The notes: generated by a model not told the origin, from the sequence alone. A DNA stretch of 44,559 bases from Peptoniphilus_A sp022767005 (GCF_050315115.1 NZ_JBNPOJ010000014.1:1-44559), one strand, 5' to 3'. Positions 22,162 to 32,039 are shown, counted from the stretch's first letter. Numbers and translations are program-made.

Positions 22162-25100
22162 TCAAAAATTAAATAATGAAATTTGATTGGTCTCATCTAG
22201 ATCATTTAACATTCCGTTTTTTTGTAAAATTGTTATTACAGAATTTCCTGCCTTTGTTCTCTTAGAAAAATCTTCCACTGACAGAAAAATAGACTTCTGA
22301 GCTTCTTCTTCAATACTATTTGCACAGTTTTCTCCTATTCCAGGTATGGCTCTAAGTGGCATTCTTATCTTATCATTTTCGATTGTGAATTTTGAAGCCT
22401 TTGATTTATATAAATCTGCTTGCAAAAATTCGAAGCCTCTTGCATACATTTCAAGTGCAACTTCAGAAACTCTTATCTCTCCCTTATCCTTGGCTGTTGG
22501 ATTTTGAATTTCTTTTAAAGTCTTAATTCTGTTTTTTAAAAAATTTGGCCCTTCAATAATATTTTCTCCGTTAAAATCATTTAGCTTAATAGTAAAATAT
22601 GTTGCGTAAAAAGCTAAAGGATAATTTAATTTATAGTATGCAATTCTAAATGATAACATTACATATGCAACTGCATGAGCCTTTGGAAACATATACTTAA
22701 TTTTTTTACAAGAATCAATATACCATTCAGGTAAATCTAACCCCTTCATTATTTTTTCTTGCTCTTCAGTAAGTCCCTTTCCTTTTCTTACCTTTTCCAT
22801 AGTGTCAAATGCCATTTTATTTTCTGCACCAGCATTTATTAAATAAACCATAATATCTTCTCTAGTTGCTATTACATCTTTTAACTCTGCTCTTCCTGAG
22901 TTCACAAGTTCCTGAGCATTTGAAATCCAAACATCAGTACCATGAGATAACCCAGAAATTCTTACAAGGTCTGCAAAACTCTTTGGTTTTGTTTCCACAA
23001 GCATAGCTATTACAAAGGATGTACCAAATTCTGGTATGCCAAGTGTTCCTGTATCACATGAGAAAATTTCTTCATCCATATTAAAAATTTCTGCACTATT
23101 AAATATTGATAGTACCTTTTCATCGTCAAGTCTAATTTTACTTGAATCAATTCCTGTAAAATCTTCAAGCATCTTTATAATAGTTGGACCGTCGTGACCA
23201 AGTATGTCAAGTTTTAAAATCTTTCCATGAATAAAGTTATAATCAAAATGTGTAGTTATTACTCCAGAAGCTGGGTCATCTGCAGGATATTGTATTGGCG
23301 TGAAATCAAAAATACTTTTATTCTTTGGAACAATCATAACTCCGCCAGGATGTTGTCCACTTGTTCTTTTGCCATCAGTTATTTCTTTTGCCAATCTATC
23401 TACTTCTATTGGAGAAATATTTTTATTTTCAAAATATTTTTTAACATAACCATAGGCGGTTTTTTCTGCAATCTTTCCAATTGTACCAGCTCTAAATACA
23501 TATCCTTTGCCAAATAACTCTTCGGTATATTTATGAGCTTGGGGTTGGTATTCTCCCGCAAAATTCAAATCAATATCAGGTTCCTTGTCACCATAAAATC
23601 CTAAAAATACTTCGAAAGGAATATTATGTCCGTCTTTTTTCATTGGAGTTCCACATTCTGGGCAAAGTTTATCTGGCATATCAACTCCGCTGCCAAATTC
23701 CAAATTTTTTGTAATTTCAGAATGTTTACAATTAGGACAAATATAATGTGGCGGAAGTGGATTTACTTCTGTTATACCTGACATTGTAGCTACAAAAGAT
23801 GATCCAACAGAACCTCTAGAACCTACTAAAAATCCATCATCATTAGATTTTTTTACAAGTTTTTGCGCAATAATATAAAGCACAGAATATCCATTTGAAA
23901 TAATAGATTTTAATTCTTTTTCAAGCCTTTCTTCTACTATTTGCGGAAGAATATCTCCATAAATTTCGTGAGCTCTTTTATAGGTCATTTCTCTTAAACT
24001 TTCATCTGAACCTTCAATAACTGGAGGATATTTTCCATCGGGAATTGGTTTTATTGATTCTATTTCATTTTTAATTTTATTAGTATTAGTTATTACAACT
24101 TCATAAGCTTTTTGATTTCCCAAATAAGAAAACTCATCAAGCATCTCCTCTGTAGTTTTAAAATAAAATTTTTGCTCGCGATTTGCTCTCGGGTCAGGTC
24201 TTCCTGGCTTTCCGTTTAAAACAATTCTTCTTAAAATATCTTCTGATTCTTCAAGATAATAGGTATTTGAGTCTGCAATTACAGGAATTCCTAATTTTTC
24301 TCCAAGCCAAACAATTTTTTCATTAATTTCTCTTATGTCATCTATGCAAAATTTTCCATCTTGAATTTCAATTATATTGTCACTTGCTGGTTGAATTTCT
24401 AAAAAATCATAATATTTTGCAATTTCTAATAGTTGATGATCCGGGCACCTCCTATAAACAGCATCAAAAAGTTCTGAGCTTGCAAGACCAGAGCCAACTA
24501 GTATGCCTTCCCTATATTTGTCTAATAAAGTTCTAGGAACTTTTGGAGAGAAATTATAAAACTGCATATGAGAAGCTGAAATTAGTTTATATAAATTTTT
24601 AAGCCCGACTTCATTCTTAACTAATAAAAGCAAGGAACTTTCAAATAAACGTTTAGAATCTATGTTTACAATTTCTTTGTTTAAATTATCAAAATTAAAT
24701 TCTTTATCTTTTTTAAATCTTTCAATTAATTTTATAAACATAGCTGCAGTAGCTTCGGCGTCATTAACAGCTCTATGTGCGCCAATAAGAGATACGCCTA
24801 AATTTTTACAAAGAGTTCCTAAATTAAATCTCTTCATATCAGTCATAATTGCCCTTGCAAGGATTAATGTATCGAGAATAGGGTGATTAAATTCTAAATT
24901 ATTGTTGGCATATTCTCTTCTAATAAAAGAAATATCGAATTTAGCATTGTGCGCTACGAGAACTGAGTCTTTGGCAAAATCGAAAAATTTAGGAATTATT
25001 TCTTCGATGGTAGGTTCATTTTCTACTTTTGAATTGCTAATTCCTGTCAGTTCAACAACAACTTGTGGAATTTCCATTTCTGGATTAATTAACTGTGAAA

Positions 25101-26442
25101 ATCTATCTACTATTACTCCGTCAACAATTTTTACGGCACCAATTTCTGTAATTTTATCCTTTCTTGATGATAATCCGGTAGTTTCTATGTCAAATACAAC
25201 ATAAGAATTGTATTTTTTATTTGAATCATAATTTGTTACGATTTTTTCTTCATCATCTACAAAATTTATATCTGCTCCATATAAAATTTTAAGTCCATTT
25301 GCTTCTCTTGCTTCCATTGCTTCAGGAAAACCTTGAACATCGTTGGTATCAGATATTGCTAAGGCATCATGACCCCATAGCTTTGCCCTTTTTGCAAAAT
25401 CAGTAAAGGAAGTTACTCCTGACATTTGAGACATTTTTGAATGAATTCTAAATTCAGTCCTTTTTTCCTTAGAATAATCCATGCGAATAACTTTATCTTT
25501 TTTTTCAATGTATCTAATCATAATAGTTTCACATTTTGAAAAATTATCATAGCTTACATTTCCAGTTATTAAAACATGTTCGCCATTTTTAAAGCTTTCT
25601 AAAAAATCTCGAGCCTTTTCTGGCTTTAAAAATATTTTTGCAAGAGTTGACGTTGTATAGTCAGTTATAGATAGAGAAATTAAAAAGTTTCCATTTTTTA
25701 GTTCTCTGCTTTCAACATTAAATATATCAACTTCTACGGTTACTTTTTGGGAATTTAAGTTTACGTCTATAAGTCTTTGAATGTTTTCAACTTCTTTTTT
25801 ACCGTAACTATTAATTTTTTTTGTTTTGCTTTCCCCTTCATTATTAACTGTTTTTGTCTTTGTTTCCAATTCTTGTTTTGCAGAAATGACTTCTTCCGCT
25901 TCATCAATTTGTGAGATAAAAGATTCAAGATGTTCTTCTTCAACTATTTCTTTTACAAAATCAAAATTTATTATGTAAGATCCAAAAACTTTAAGTTCTT
26001 TTTCCAAATAAGCCCCAAAACCATTTTTTGTTAATGTGTAATAGGCTTCTTCTGTTGGTACTTTTATTTCGATTTTAGAATTCTCTTTTTTAATATCAAT
26101 TTCATCAATCCAAATTTTTGATGAAGGATTGTATTTTAAAATTTCTGCACAAATTAAATCATCTTCACTTTCATAGAGAGAAGATGATTTAAACTCAATA
26201 TAAATTTTATATTCTTTTAAATTTCTTGAAAATATTTCTTTTATATTTTTCTTTAAACTATTTTCTAGTTCATCTTTAGCTGACACTATAAAAAAAACTT
26301 CTCCAGTATTTCTATTTCTTTTAATGGATTCAATATAAATATCTTCAGAAATATCAATAGAAGTAACTTCTAACTTTTTAAAAATATCCTTTAATAAAAT
26401 CAAATCATCACCCAATTTTTTCAATCTCTTGTAATAATTCAC
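22162..26442 (-). CDS. polC: DNA polymerase III alpha subunit, Gram-positive PolC type
   Basis: The replicative polymerase has built-in proofreading and 1426 residues, typical of PolC. N-terminal domains and an OB fold (about 230-310) precede the PHP domain (from about 325), which is interrupted by an intact DEDDh exonuclease (FDIETTG about 415, HNAKFD, HRAVNDAEA). A four-cysteine zinc module (CPNC...CPEC, about 898-935) and the polymerase palm with PDIDLNF (about 954-960) follow. Several PHP metal-ligand histidines are missing: the HLH motif reads RIH, TDH reads SDT and NVHY reads NTYY. The GTG start at 26442 overlaps ispG by 35 bases; a TTG at 26403 just after the ispG stop is an alternative. 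Confidence 0.97.
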   Translation of the reverse strand: MNYYKRLKKLGDDLILLKDIFKKLEVTSIDISEDIYIESIKRNRNTGEVFFIVSAKDELENSLKKNIKEIFSRNLKEYKIYIEFKSSSLYESEDDLICAEILKYNPSSKIWIDEIDIKKENSKIEIKVPTEEAYYTLTKNGFGAYLEKELKVFGSYIINFDFVKEIVEEEHLESFISQIDEAEEVISAKQELETKTKTVNNEGESKTKKINSYGKKEVENIQRLIDVNLNSQKVTVEVDIFNVESRELKNGNFLISLSITDYTTSTLAKIFLKPEKARDFLESFKNGEHVLITGNVSYDNFSKCETIMIRYIEKKDKVIRMDYSKEKRTEFRIHSKMSQMSGVTSFTDFAKRAKLWGHDALAISDTNDVQGFPEAMEAREANGLKILYGADINFVDDEEKIVTNYDSNKKYNSYVVFDIETTGLSSRKDKITEIGAVKIVDGVIVDRFSQLINPEMEIPQVVVELTGISNSKVENEPTIEEIIPKFFDFAKDSVLVAHNAKFDISFIRREYANNNLEFNHPILDTLILARAIMTDMKRFNLGTLCKNLGVSLIGAHRAVNDAEATAAMFIKLIERFKKDKEFNFDNLNKEIVNIDSKRLFESSLLLLVKNEVGLKNLYKLISASHMQFYNFSPKVPRTLLDKYREGILVGSGLASSELFDAVYRRCPDHQLLEIAKYYDFLEIQPASDNIIEIQDGKFCIDDIREINEKIVWLGEKLGIPVIADSNTYYLEESEDILRRIVLNGKPGRPDPRANREQKFYFKTTEEMLDEFSYLGNQKAYEVVITNTNKIKNEIESIKPIPDGKYPPVIEGSDESLREMTYKRAHEIYGDILPQIVEERLEKELKSIISNGYSVLYIIAQKLVKKSNDDGFLVGSRGSVGSSFVATMSGITEVNPLPPHYICPNCKHSEITKNLEFGSGVDMPDKLCPECGTPMKKDGHNIPFEVFLGFYGDKEPDIDLNFAGEYQPQAHKYTEELFGKGYVFRAGTIGKIAEKTAYGYVKKYFENKNISPIEVDRLAKEITDGKRTSGQHPGGVMIVPKNKSIFDFTPIQYPADDPASGVITTHFDYNFIHGKILKLDILGHDGPTIIKMLEDFTGIDSSKIRLDDEKVLSIFNSAEIFNMDEEIFSCDTGTLGIPEFGTSFVIAMLVETKPKSFADLVRISGLSHGTDVWISNAQELVNSGRAELKDVIATREDIMVYLINAGAENKMAFDTMEKVRKGKGLTEEQEKIMKGLDLPEWYIDSCKKIKYMFPKAHAVAYVMLSFRIAYYKLNYPLAFYATYFTIKLNDFNGENIIEGPNFLKNRIKTLKEIQNPTAKDKGEIRVSEVALEMYARGFEFLQADLYKSKASKFTIENDKIRMPLRAIPGIGENCANSIEEEAQKSIFLSVEDFSKRTKAGNSVITILQKNGMLNDLDETNQISLFNF

Positions 26443-27463
26443 TTAAAAGTTTATCTTCTGGAACTTTTCTAATTATTTCACCTTTACTAAAAATAAGTCC
26501 TTCTCCATTTCCACAGGCAATTCCAATGTCAGCTTCTCTTGCTTCACCAGGTCCATTTACTGCACAGCCCATAATTGCAATTTTTAAATTCTTATCCATT
26601 GAATAAAGCTTATCTTCCACAGTATTAACAATTTCAATTAAATTAACTTTAGTTCTTGCACAAGTTGGACATGAAATTAAATCTATTCCTTCTCTACGAA
26701 GATCTAATGCTTTTAAAATATCCTTTGCAGCTATAACTTCATCTAATGGATCAGATGTCAATGAAACTCTTATTGTATCGCCAATTCCTTCGGCTAAAAG
26801 AGTTCCTATTCCAATAGCAGATTTAACTATTCCCTTTTTTGGCGTTCCTGCTTCAGTAACTCCAAGATGAAGTGGATATTTTGACATTTGAGAAAATTTT
26901 CTATAACTATCAATTGTTAAATTTACATTTGAAGCCTTTAAAGATACTGCAATATCGAAAAAATTATTTTTTTCGAGAATTTCAACTTCTTCCATTGCAC
27001 TTAAACATATTGAAGATGCATTAACTCCCTTAAATTTATCTAAAAATTCTTGCTTAATAGAACCGGAGTTCACACCAACTCTTATTGGAATATTATGAAA
27101 TTTACAAGCTTCTGTTACTTCTTTTATCTTCCATGAGGCTCCAATATTTCCAGGATTTAGTCTTATTGCATCACTTTCATTTTCCGCTGCAGCAATTGCA
27201 AGTTTATAATCAAACTGAATGTCAGATATTATTGGAATTTTAATTTCTTTTTTTATTTTTTTAAGAGCGGCTGCATCTTCTAAATCATTTACCGCCATTC
27301 TAATAATGTCGCAACCTGCATCTTCTAATATTTTTATTTGTGAAACAGTTGATTTTACATCTTTAGTATTGGTGTTTGTCATTGATTGGATAGAGATAAA
27401 AGCATCTCCTCCAATGGGAACATCGCCAACATAAATCTTTTTTGTTTCTTTTCTGTTTATCAT
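26408..27463 (-). CDS. ispG: (E)-4-hydroxy-3-methylbut-2-enyl-diphosphate synthase IspG
   Basis: The 351-residue iron-sulfur enzyme acts late in the MEP isoprenoid pathway. It has the N-terminal barrel (VGDVPIGGDAFISIQSMTNT) and the C-terminal [4Fe-4S] ligands in SCPTCARTK and GCAVNGPGEA. It overlaps rseP by four bases (ATGA). With ispD and ispF elsewhere in the window it shows a MEP pathway. dxr, usually between cdsA and rseP in Firmicutes, is not there. Confidence 0.97.
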   Translation of the reverse strand: MINRKETKKIYVGDVPIGGDAFISIQSMTNTNTKDVKSTVSQIKILEDAGCDIIRMAVNDLEDAAALKKIKKEIKIPIISDIQFDYKLAIAAAENESDAIRLNPGNIGASWKIKEVTEACKFHNIPIRVGVNSGSIKQEFLDKFKGVNASSICLSAMEEVEILEKNNFFDIAVSLKASNVNLTIDSYRKFSQMSKYPLHLGVTEAGTPKKGIVKSAIGIGTLLAEGIGDTIRVSLTSDPLDEVIAAKDILKALDLRREGIDLISCPTCARTKVNLIEIVNTVEDKLYSMDKNLKIAIMGCAVNGPGEAREADIGIACGNGEGLIFSKGEIIRKVPEDKLLSELLQEIEKIG

Positions 27464-28470
27464 TTATTAAACAACCTTCCAATATCATTAAATATAGTTA
27501 CATATATCATTAAGCTAAATAAAAGACTCATTCCAATTAAAGAAAGTTTTTGTTCAATTTTTTCATCAATTGGCTTTCCTCTTATTGCTTCAATTAATAA
27601 AAAGAAAAACTTTCCACCATCAAGTGCAGGAATTGGTAATAAGTTAAATACACCTAAATTCACTGAAATTAAAGCTAAAATTTGTAAGAAATTTAAAAAT
27701 CCCTTAGAGGATTCAGATCCTATCATTTGTACAACTCCAACTGGGCCTGAAAGGTATTCAATTTTAAAAGAGCCGTCTAATATCACTTTTAAACTTTTTA
27801 AAATTATAATGGACATATCAAGAGTTCTTTTTGCGCCAATTTCTATTGATTTAAAAAAGGAATGTTTCAACTTAGATGTAATACCTATTAAATACATTTT
27901 ATTTTCTTCAGAATATTTTGGCTTTAAATTAAAGCTTAATATTTCGCCTTCTCTATCTACTTTTAAATTTAAATTTTCATCTTTTTTGTCCCTAATCAAT
28001 GAATTAATTTTGTATATATCTTTAGTTTTTATTTGGTTAATTTCTACAATTTTATCTCCAGATTTTAAACCAGAAATTTCAGCTGGAGAATTTTTTATTA
28101 CATTTTCTATTTCATTTGATCCATAGCCAACTATGGAAAAAATAATTGTAAATGCAAGAAATCCTAACACAAAATTCATGAAAGCTCCAGCCAAAACAAC
28201 TGCCATTCTCTTTAAAATAGAAACATTATTAAATGCCCTTGGATCATGTGAGTTTTCTTCTTCACCTTCCATAGCAACATAACCACCAATCGGAAGTGCT
28301 CTAAAGCTATAAAAAGTATCTCCCTTTTGTTTTTGGATAAGTTTTGGACCCATACCAATGGAAAATTCATTAACCTTTATTCCTGAAAGTTTTGCAACAG
28401 TGAAGTGTCCAAACTCATGAAGCATTACAACTAATAGAAAAACTGCAACAGAACTTATTAAAGTAATCAT
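27460..28470 (-). CDS. rseP: RIP metalloprotease RseP (site-2 protease)
   Basis: The 336-residue membrane zinc protease cleaves transmembrane regulators and signal-peptide remnants. The HExxH motif is in VVMLHEFGHF (about 15-24), one PDZ domain lies at about 120-185, and the second zinc-ligand motif LLPIPALDGG is near residue 275. There are four hydrophobic membrane segments. The length is near the Firmicutes RasP type, although with a single PDZ. It lies between cdsA and ispG. Confidence 0.95.
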   Translation of the reverse strand: MITLISSVAVFLLVVMLHEFGHFTVAKLSGIKVNEFSIGMGPKLIQKQKGDTFYSFRALPIGGYVAMEGEEENSHDPRAFNNVSILKRMAVVLAGAFMNFVLGFLAFTIIFSIVGYGSNEIENVIKNSPAEISGLKSGDKIVEINQIKTKDIYKINSLIRDKKDENLNLKVDREGEILSFNLKPKYSEENKMYLIGITSKLKHSFFKSIEIGAKRTLDMSIIILKSLKVILDGSFKIEYLSGPVGVVQMIGSESSKGFLNFLQILALISVNLGVFNLLPIPALDGGKFFFLLIEAIRGKPIDEKIEQKLSLIGMSLLFSLMIYVTIFNDIGRLFNK

Positions 28471-28479
28471 TTATCCTCC

Positions 28480-29262
28480 TTAAATAAAATTATACAAAAT
28501 GAACACAAAGGGACTAATAAAAATTAAACTGTCAAATCTATCAAGTATACCGCCATGTCCAGGAAGAACTTGAGCGTAATCTTTTATTCCTGTATATCTT
28601 TTTATCTTAGAAGCAAATAAATCCCCAAATTGACCAGCTACGGAAGCTAAAAAAACAATTAAAACAACAAGAGCATTTATATTATAAATGGAATTGTATT
28701 TATTTAACATAATAAAATATGTCGTTGTAATAACAAGCGCAAAAAATGTGCCGCCTATTGCACCTTCTACAGACTTGTTAGGACTTACTCTTTCTATTAA
28801 TTTATGCTTTCCAAAAGTTGATCCAACAAAATAAGCGAAAGTATCTGTTGAAAAAGATATTATAAAGGCAGAAATAATTAAATAGATATCGTCAATACTA
28901 CCAAGTAAATTCAATAAAAATATAGCATAAAAATAAGTAAAAAAAGTGTAAGTGTAATTGCTTATATCATAATTTTTTAAAAATACTAAAAGGCATGAGT
29001 TAACAACAAAAAAAAGAACAAGAGAATAAATTAAGTTTTTATCAAAAAAAGAACATAAAAAAGTTATAATTGCACCAAAAAATAAAACTGGCAAACATAA
29101 CTTAATGCCTTTAATGTGAAGAGCATTGTAAATTTCTCTAACACTTTCAAGAGTCAAAAGAAAAATTGAGATCTTAATAGCGTTTATTCCCAAATAAAAA
29201 ATTAAAATTATTAATAAAATGCCCAATATTCCCGTGATAACTCTTTTTTGTAAATCTTTCAA
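28480..29262 (-). CDS. cdsA: Phosphatidate cytidylyltransferase
   Basis: The 260-residue multispanning enzyme makes CDP-diacylglycerol from phosphatidate and CTP, feeding pgsA and other phospholipid routes. The CdsA signature (SFSTDTFAYFVGSTFGKHKL, then SPNKSVEGAIGG and GDLFASKIKR) lies in the C-terminal half, and about seven hydrophobic segments are visible. It starts at TTG 29262 with GGAGG ten bases upstream, that sequence being the last codons of uppS. Confidence 0.96.
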   Translation of the reverse strand: MKDLQKRVITGILGILLIILIFYLGINAIKISIFLLTLESVREIYNALHIKGIKLCLPVLFFGAIITFLCSFFDKNLIYSLVLFFVVNSCLLVFLKNYDISNYTYTFFTYFYAIFLLNLLGSIDDIYLIISAFIISFSTDTFAYFVGSTFGKHKLIERVSPNKSVEGAIGGTFFALVITTTYFIMLNKYNSIYNINALVVLIVFLASVAGQFGDLFASKIKRYTGIKDYAQVLPGHGGILDRFDSLIFISPFVFILYNFI

Positions 29263-29264
29263 AA

Positions 29265-29990
29265 TTATAGTCCTCCGTACCTTCTGTTTCGCTTTTGAAA
29301 ATCATAAATTGCCTTGTAAAATTCATTTTCATGAAAATCAGGCCACAATACATTTGAAAAATAAAATTCGCTATAAGCTAATTGATAAAGTAAAAAGTTA
29401 GAAACTCTGTATTCTCCACTAGGTCTAATTAAAAAATCAAGATCATCTTGTTCTTTTGTGTATAAATAGTTTTTAAAGTTTTCTGTGTTGATATCATCAA
29501 TGTTAATTTTATTAGCAATAACTTCCTTGCAAATCATTTTTGTCGCTCTAACAATTTCACTTTGACCACCATAATTTAGCCCAATATTTAATATCATTCT
29601 ATCATTTGATTTTGTTTCCTGCAATGCATATTCAATTAGTTTCACTATTGTGGGTGGAAAAACATTGTAGTCGCCTAATACATTAACTTTAACATTATTT
29701 TTTTTAATTTTTTCTAATTGAGCTTTTATGTAAAAAGCTAATAAGTCCATAAGTTTTGAGATTTCATTATCGGGCCTCTTCCAATTTTCTGTAGAAAATG
29801 CATATAAAGTTAAGGATTTTATATTTATTTTATAAGCTGCCTCAACTATTTCTATTACTCTTTTAGTTCCCTCTTTGTGCCCAAAAGTTCTTGGCATATT
29901 CCTATTTTTTGCCCATCTTCCATTCCCGTCCATAATTATCCCCACATGTTTCGGAATGTTATTTAAGTCTAATTCTTCGTAATAATTCAT
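29265..29990 (-). CDS. uppS: Undecaprenyl diphosphate synthase (isoprenyl transferase)
   Basis: The 241-residue cis-prenyltransferase builds the C55 lipid carrier for cell-wall synthesis. It has IIMDGNGRWAKNRN with the catalytic Asp, TLYAFSTENWKRP and the C-terminal LIRPSGEYRVSNFLLYQLAYSEFYF block. Family members usually have SGExRLSNF, so RVSNF is a mild variant. The AAGGAG upstream of ATG directly follows the T-run of a terminator hairpin, so expression of uppS and the genes after it relies on read-through. Confidence 0.97.
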   Translation of the reverse strand: MNYYEELDLNNIPKHVGIIMDGNGRWAKNRNMPRTFGHKEGTKRVIEIVEAAYKINIKSLTLYAFSTENWKRPDNEISKLMDLLAFYIKAQLEKIKKNNVKVNVLGDYNVFPPTIVKLIEYALQETKSNDRMILNIGLNYGGQSEIVRATKMICKEVIANKINIDDINTENFKNYLYTKEQDDLDFLIRPSGEYRVSNFLLYQLAYSEFYFSNVLWPDFHENEFYKAIYDFQKRNRRYGGL

Positions 29991-30000
29991 AAAACTCCTT

Positions 30001-30030
30001 AAAAAAAGAGCCTTAGAATAATCTAAGGCT
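30001..30030 (-). terminator. Intrinsic terminator between frr and uppS
   Basis: A perfect 9-bp stem (30009-30017 with 30022-30030) around ATAA is followed on the minus strand by CTTTTTTT. The uppS Shine-Dalgarno begins right after the T-run. Confidence 0.85.
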
Positions 30031-30035
30031 AAAAA

Positions 30036-30593
30036 TTAAATTTCCATAAGTTCTTTTTCTTTATTTTCTGCTACTTTGTCAACTTCTTTAATATATTTAT
30101 CTGTCAACTTTTGAATATCTTCTTCATATGAAACCTTGTCATCCTCAGAAATTTTCTTAGCTTTTTCAGCTTTTTTAATATCTTCCATAGCATCTCTTCT
30201 AATATTTCTAATAGAAATTTTTGCTTCTTCAGCATATTTGCCTACTAATTTTGTAAGATCTTTTCTTCTTTCTTCTGTAAGTTGAGGAATAACAAGTCTA
30301 ATAATTTTTCCATCATTTGAAGGTGTTATTCCTAAATCTGATTTTAATATCGCTTTTTCAATTTCAGGAATTAAAGTAGAATCCCAAGGTTGAATTGTAA
30401 GTAGTCTTGGCTCTGGAGCAGAAAGACTAGAAACTTGATTAATTGGAGTTTGTTGTCCATAATATTCAACATGAATTTTATCTAGTAAAGTAGTATTAGC
30501 ACGACCTGCTCTTATAGATTGAAGTGATTCAACTAATGATCCTACAGTTTTTTTCATTCTGGATTCAGAATTATTTTTTAGATCAGATATCAT
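30036..30593 (-). CDS. frr: Ribosome recycling factor
   Basis: The 185-residue RRF splits post-termination ribosomes with EF-G. It shows the family sequence SLQSIRAGRANTTLLDKIHVEYYGQQTPINQVSSL and the C-terminal three-helix region (RKDLTKLVGKYAEEAKISIRNIRRDAMEDIKKAEK). Length is standard. It lies ten bases after pyrH and ends just before a terminator. Confidence 0.98.
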   Translation of the reverse strand: MISDLKNNSESRMKKTVGSLVESLQSIRAGRANTTLLDKIHVEYYGQQTPINQVSSLSAPEPRLLTIQPWDSTLIPEIEKAILKSDLGITPSNDGKIIRLVIPQLTEERRKDLTKLVGKYAEEAKISIRNIRRDAMEDIKKAEKAKKISEDDKVSYEEDIQKLTDKYIKEVDKVAENKEKELMEI

Positions 30594-30602
30594 AATATCC
30601 TC

Positions 30603-31307
30603 CTATTTAACACTTGTACCAATTTCTTCGCCACACACAACTTTATACATTGCATCTTCCTCATCAATTCCAAAAACCCTTAGAGGTATATTGTTATCCA
30701 TGCAAAGTGTAGTTGCAGTGCCATCCATTATTTTTAAATTTTTATTTAAAATTTCTCTATAACTTAAATTGTCATATTTTTTTGCATTAGCATTTATATT
30801 TGGATCAGAGTCGTAAATTGCATCTGTACCTTTTTTAGCCAAAAGTATAACATCGGCATCAATTTCTGCTGCCCTAAGAGCAGCGGCAGTATCAGTTGAG
30901 AAATATGGATTTCCAACTCCAGCTGAAAATATAACAACACGACCCTTTTCTAAATGTCTTATAGCACGTCTTCTTATATATGGTTCTGCAACTTGCTTCA
31001 TCTCTATAGCAGTTTGCACACGAGTAATAACGCCTAATTTTTCTAAAGAGTCCTGTAATGCTAAAGCGTTCATAACAGTACCTAACATACCCATATAATC
31101 AGATGTGGCACGATCAATATTATTTTCGTCGCGTCCCCTCCAAAAGTTTCCGCCACCTACAACAATTCCCGTCTCAACACCTAATTCATAAATTTTCTTT
31201 ACTTGCCTTGCAATTAAATTGACATAATCAATATCAATTCCAACGGAATTTGAACCTGCTAGTGCTTCGCCGCTGAGTTTTAAAACAATTCTCTTATATT
31301 TTGGCAT
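30603..31307 (-). CDS. pyrH: Uridylate kinase
   Basis: The 234-residue hexameric UMP kinase belongs to the amino-acid kinase fold. It has KLSGEALAG, VVGGGNFWRGR and the GVGNPYFSTDTAAALRAAEI block. It phosphorylates UMP to UDP in pyrimidine nucleotide synthesis. The location between tsf and frr is universally conserved in Firmicutes. Confidence 0.98.
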   Translation of the reverse strand: MPKYKRIVLKLSGEALAGSNSVGIDIDYVNLIARQVKKIYELGVETGIVVGGGNFWRGRDENNIDRATSDYMGMLGTVMNALALQDSLEKLGVITRVQTAIEMKQVAEPYIRRRAIRHLEKGRVVIFSAGVGNPYFSTDTAAALRAAEIDADVILLAKKGTDAIYDSDPNINANAKKYDNLSYREILNKNLKIMDGTATTLCMDNNIPLRVFGIDEEDAMYKVVCGEEIGTSVK

Positions 31308-31323
31308 TTACTCCTCCAATTTG

Positions 31324-31968
31324 TTAACCTATTTGTTTAGCTACTTCTTCAGCAAAGTTTTCTTCTCTTTTTTCAAGACCTTCGCCAACTTCAAATCTAA
31401 CAAATCTTCTGATCTTTATATTTTCACCAATTTTTGCTATTAAATCATTTAAAATATCCTTGATTTTTTTGTCTGGATCTTTAATAAAATCTTGGTCAAG
31501 AAGACAAATTTCTTCATAGAATTTTTCCAGTCTACCTTCTACCATTTTTTCAATAATATGTTCTGGTTTATTTTCTCCTCTTGCTTGTTCAGTAAGAATA
31601 TTTTTTTCATGCTCAACTTCTTCAGCAGGAACTTCTTCACGACTAACATATTTTGGAGCAACTGCAGCAACTTGCATAGCAATATCTCTAACAAAATTTT
31701 TAAATTCTTCGTTTTTAGCAACGAAGTCTGTTTCAGAGTTTACTTCAACTAAAACCCCAATTCTTCCACCATGAATGTAAGAGTCAACAAGACCTTCAGA
31801 TGCAATTCTTGAAGATTTTTTAGCAACAGATGCCAAACCTTTTTCTCTTAGAAAATCAACTGCCTTGTCCATATCTCCATTTGTTTCTGACAAAGCTTTC
31901 TTGCAGTCCATCATGCCTGCTCCAGTTTTTTCTCTTAATTCTTTAACTAATGCTGCTGTAATAGCCAT
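31324..31968 (-). CDS. tsf: Elongation factor Ts (short form)
   Basis: EF-Ts recycles EF-Tu by GDP exchange. The N-terminal UBA-like domain (LVKELREKTGAGMMDCKKALSETNGDMDKAVDFLREKG) and the TDFVA motif (80-84) needed to contact EF-Tu are present. With 214 residues it is clearly shorter than E. coli or Bacillus EF-Ts (about 280-290), lacking part of the second core subdomain, as in other short EF-Ts such as that of Thermus. The C-terminus still ends in a normal EF-Ts pattern. It follows an rpsB-tsf terminator hairpin. Confidence 0.97.
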   Translation of the reverse strand: MAITAALVKELREKTGAGMMDCKKALSETNGDMDKAVDFLREKGLASVAKKSSRIASEGLVDSYIHGGRIGVLVEVNSETDFVAKNEEFKNFVRDIAMQVAAVAPKYVSREEVPAEEVEHEKNILTEQARGENKPEHIIEKMVEGRLEKFYEEICLLDQDFIKDPDKKIKDILNDLIAKIGENIKIRRFVRFEVGEGLEKREENFAEEVAKQIG

Positions 31969-31992
31969 TTTAATTCACTCCTTATTTATTTT

Positions 31993-32030
31993 AAAAAAAG
32001 AGAGTTTTAAAGGATTACTTTAGAACTCTC
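31993..32030 (-). terminator. Intrinsic terminator/attenuator between rpsB and tsf
   Basis: A 13-bp stem with one G-T pair (32000-32012 with 32018-32030) and a five-base loop is followed on the minus strand by seven T residues (31999-31993). It should uncouple the abundant S2 message from tsf. Confidence 0.85.
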
Positions 32031-32039
32031 GAAATATCT

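Noticed and set aside
27386..28126. 246-codon open frame on the plus strand opposite rseP
   Set aside because: It lies wholly antisense to a clear RseP gene, has no ribosome binding site or recognisable domain, and its composition is that of a shadow frame.
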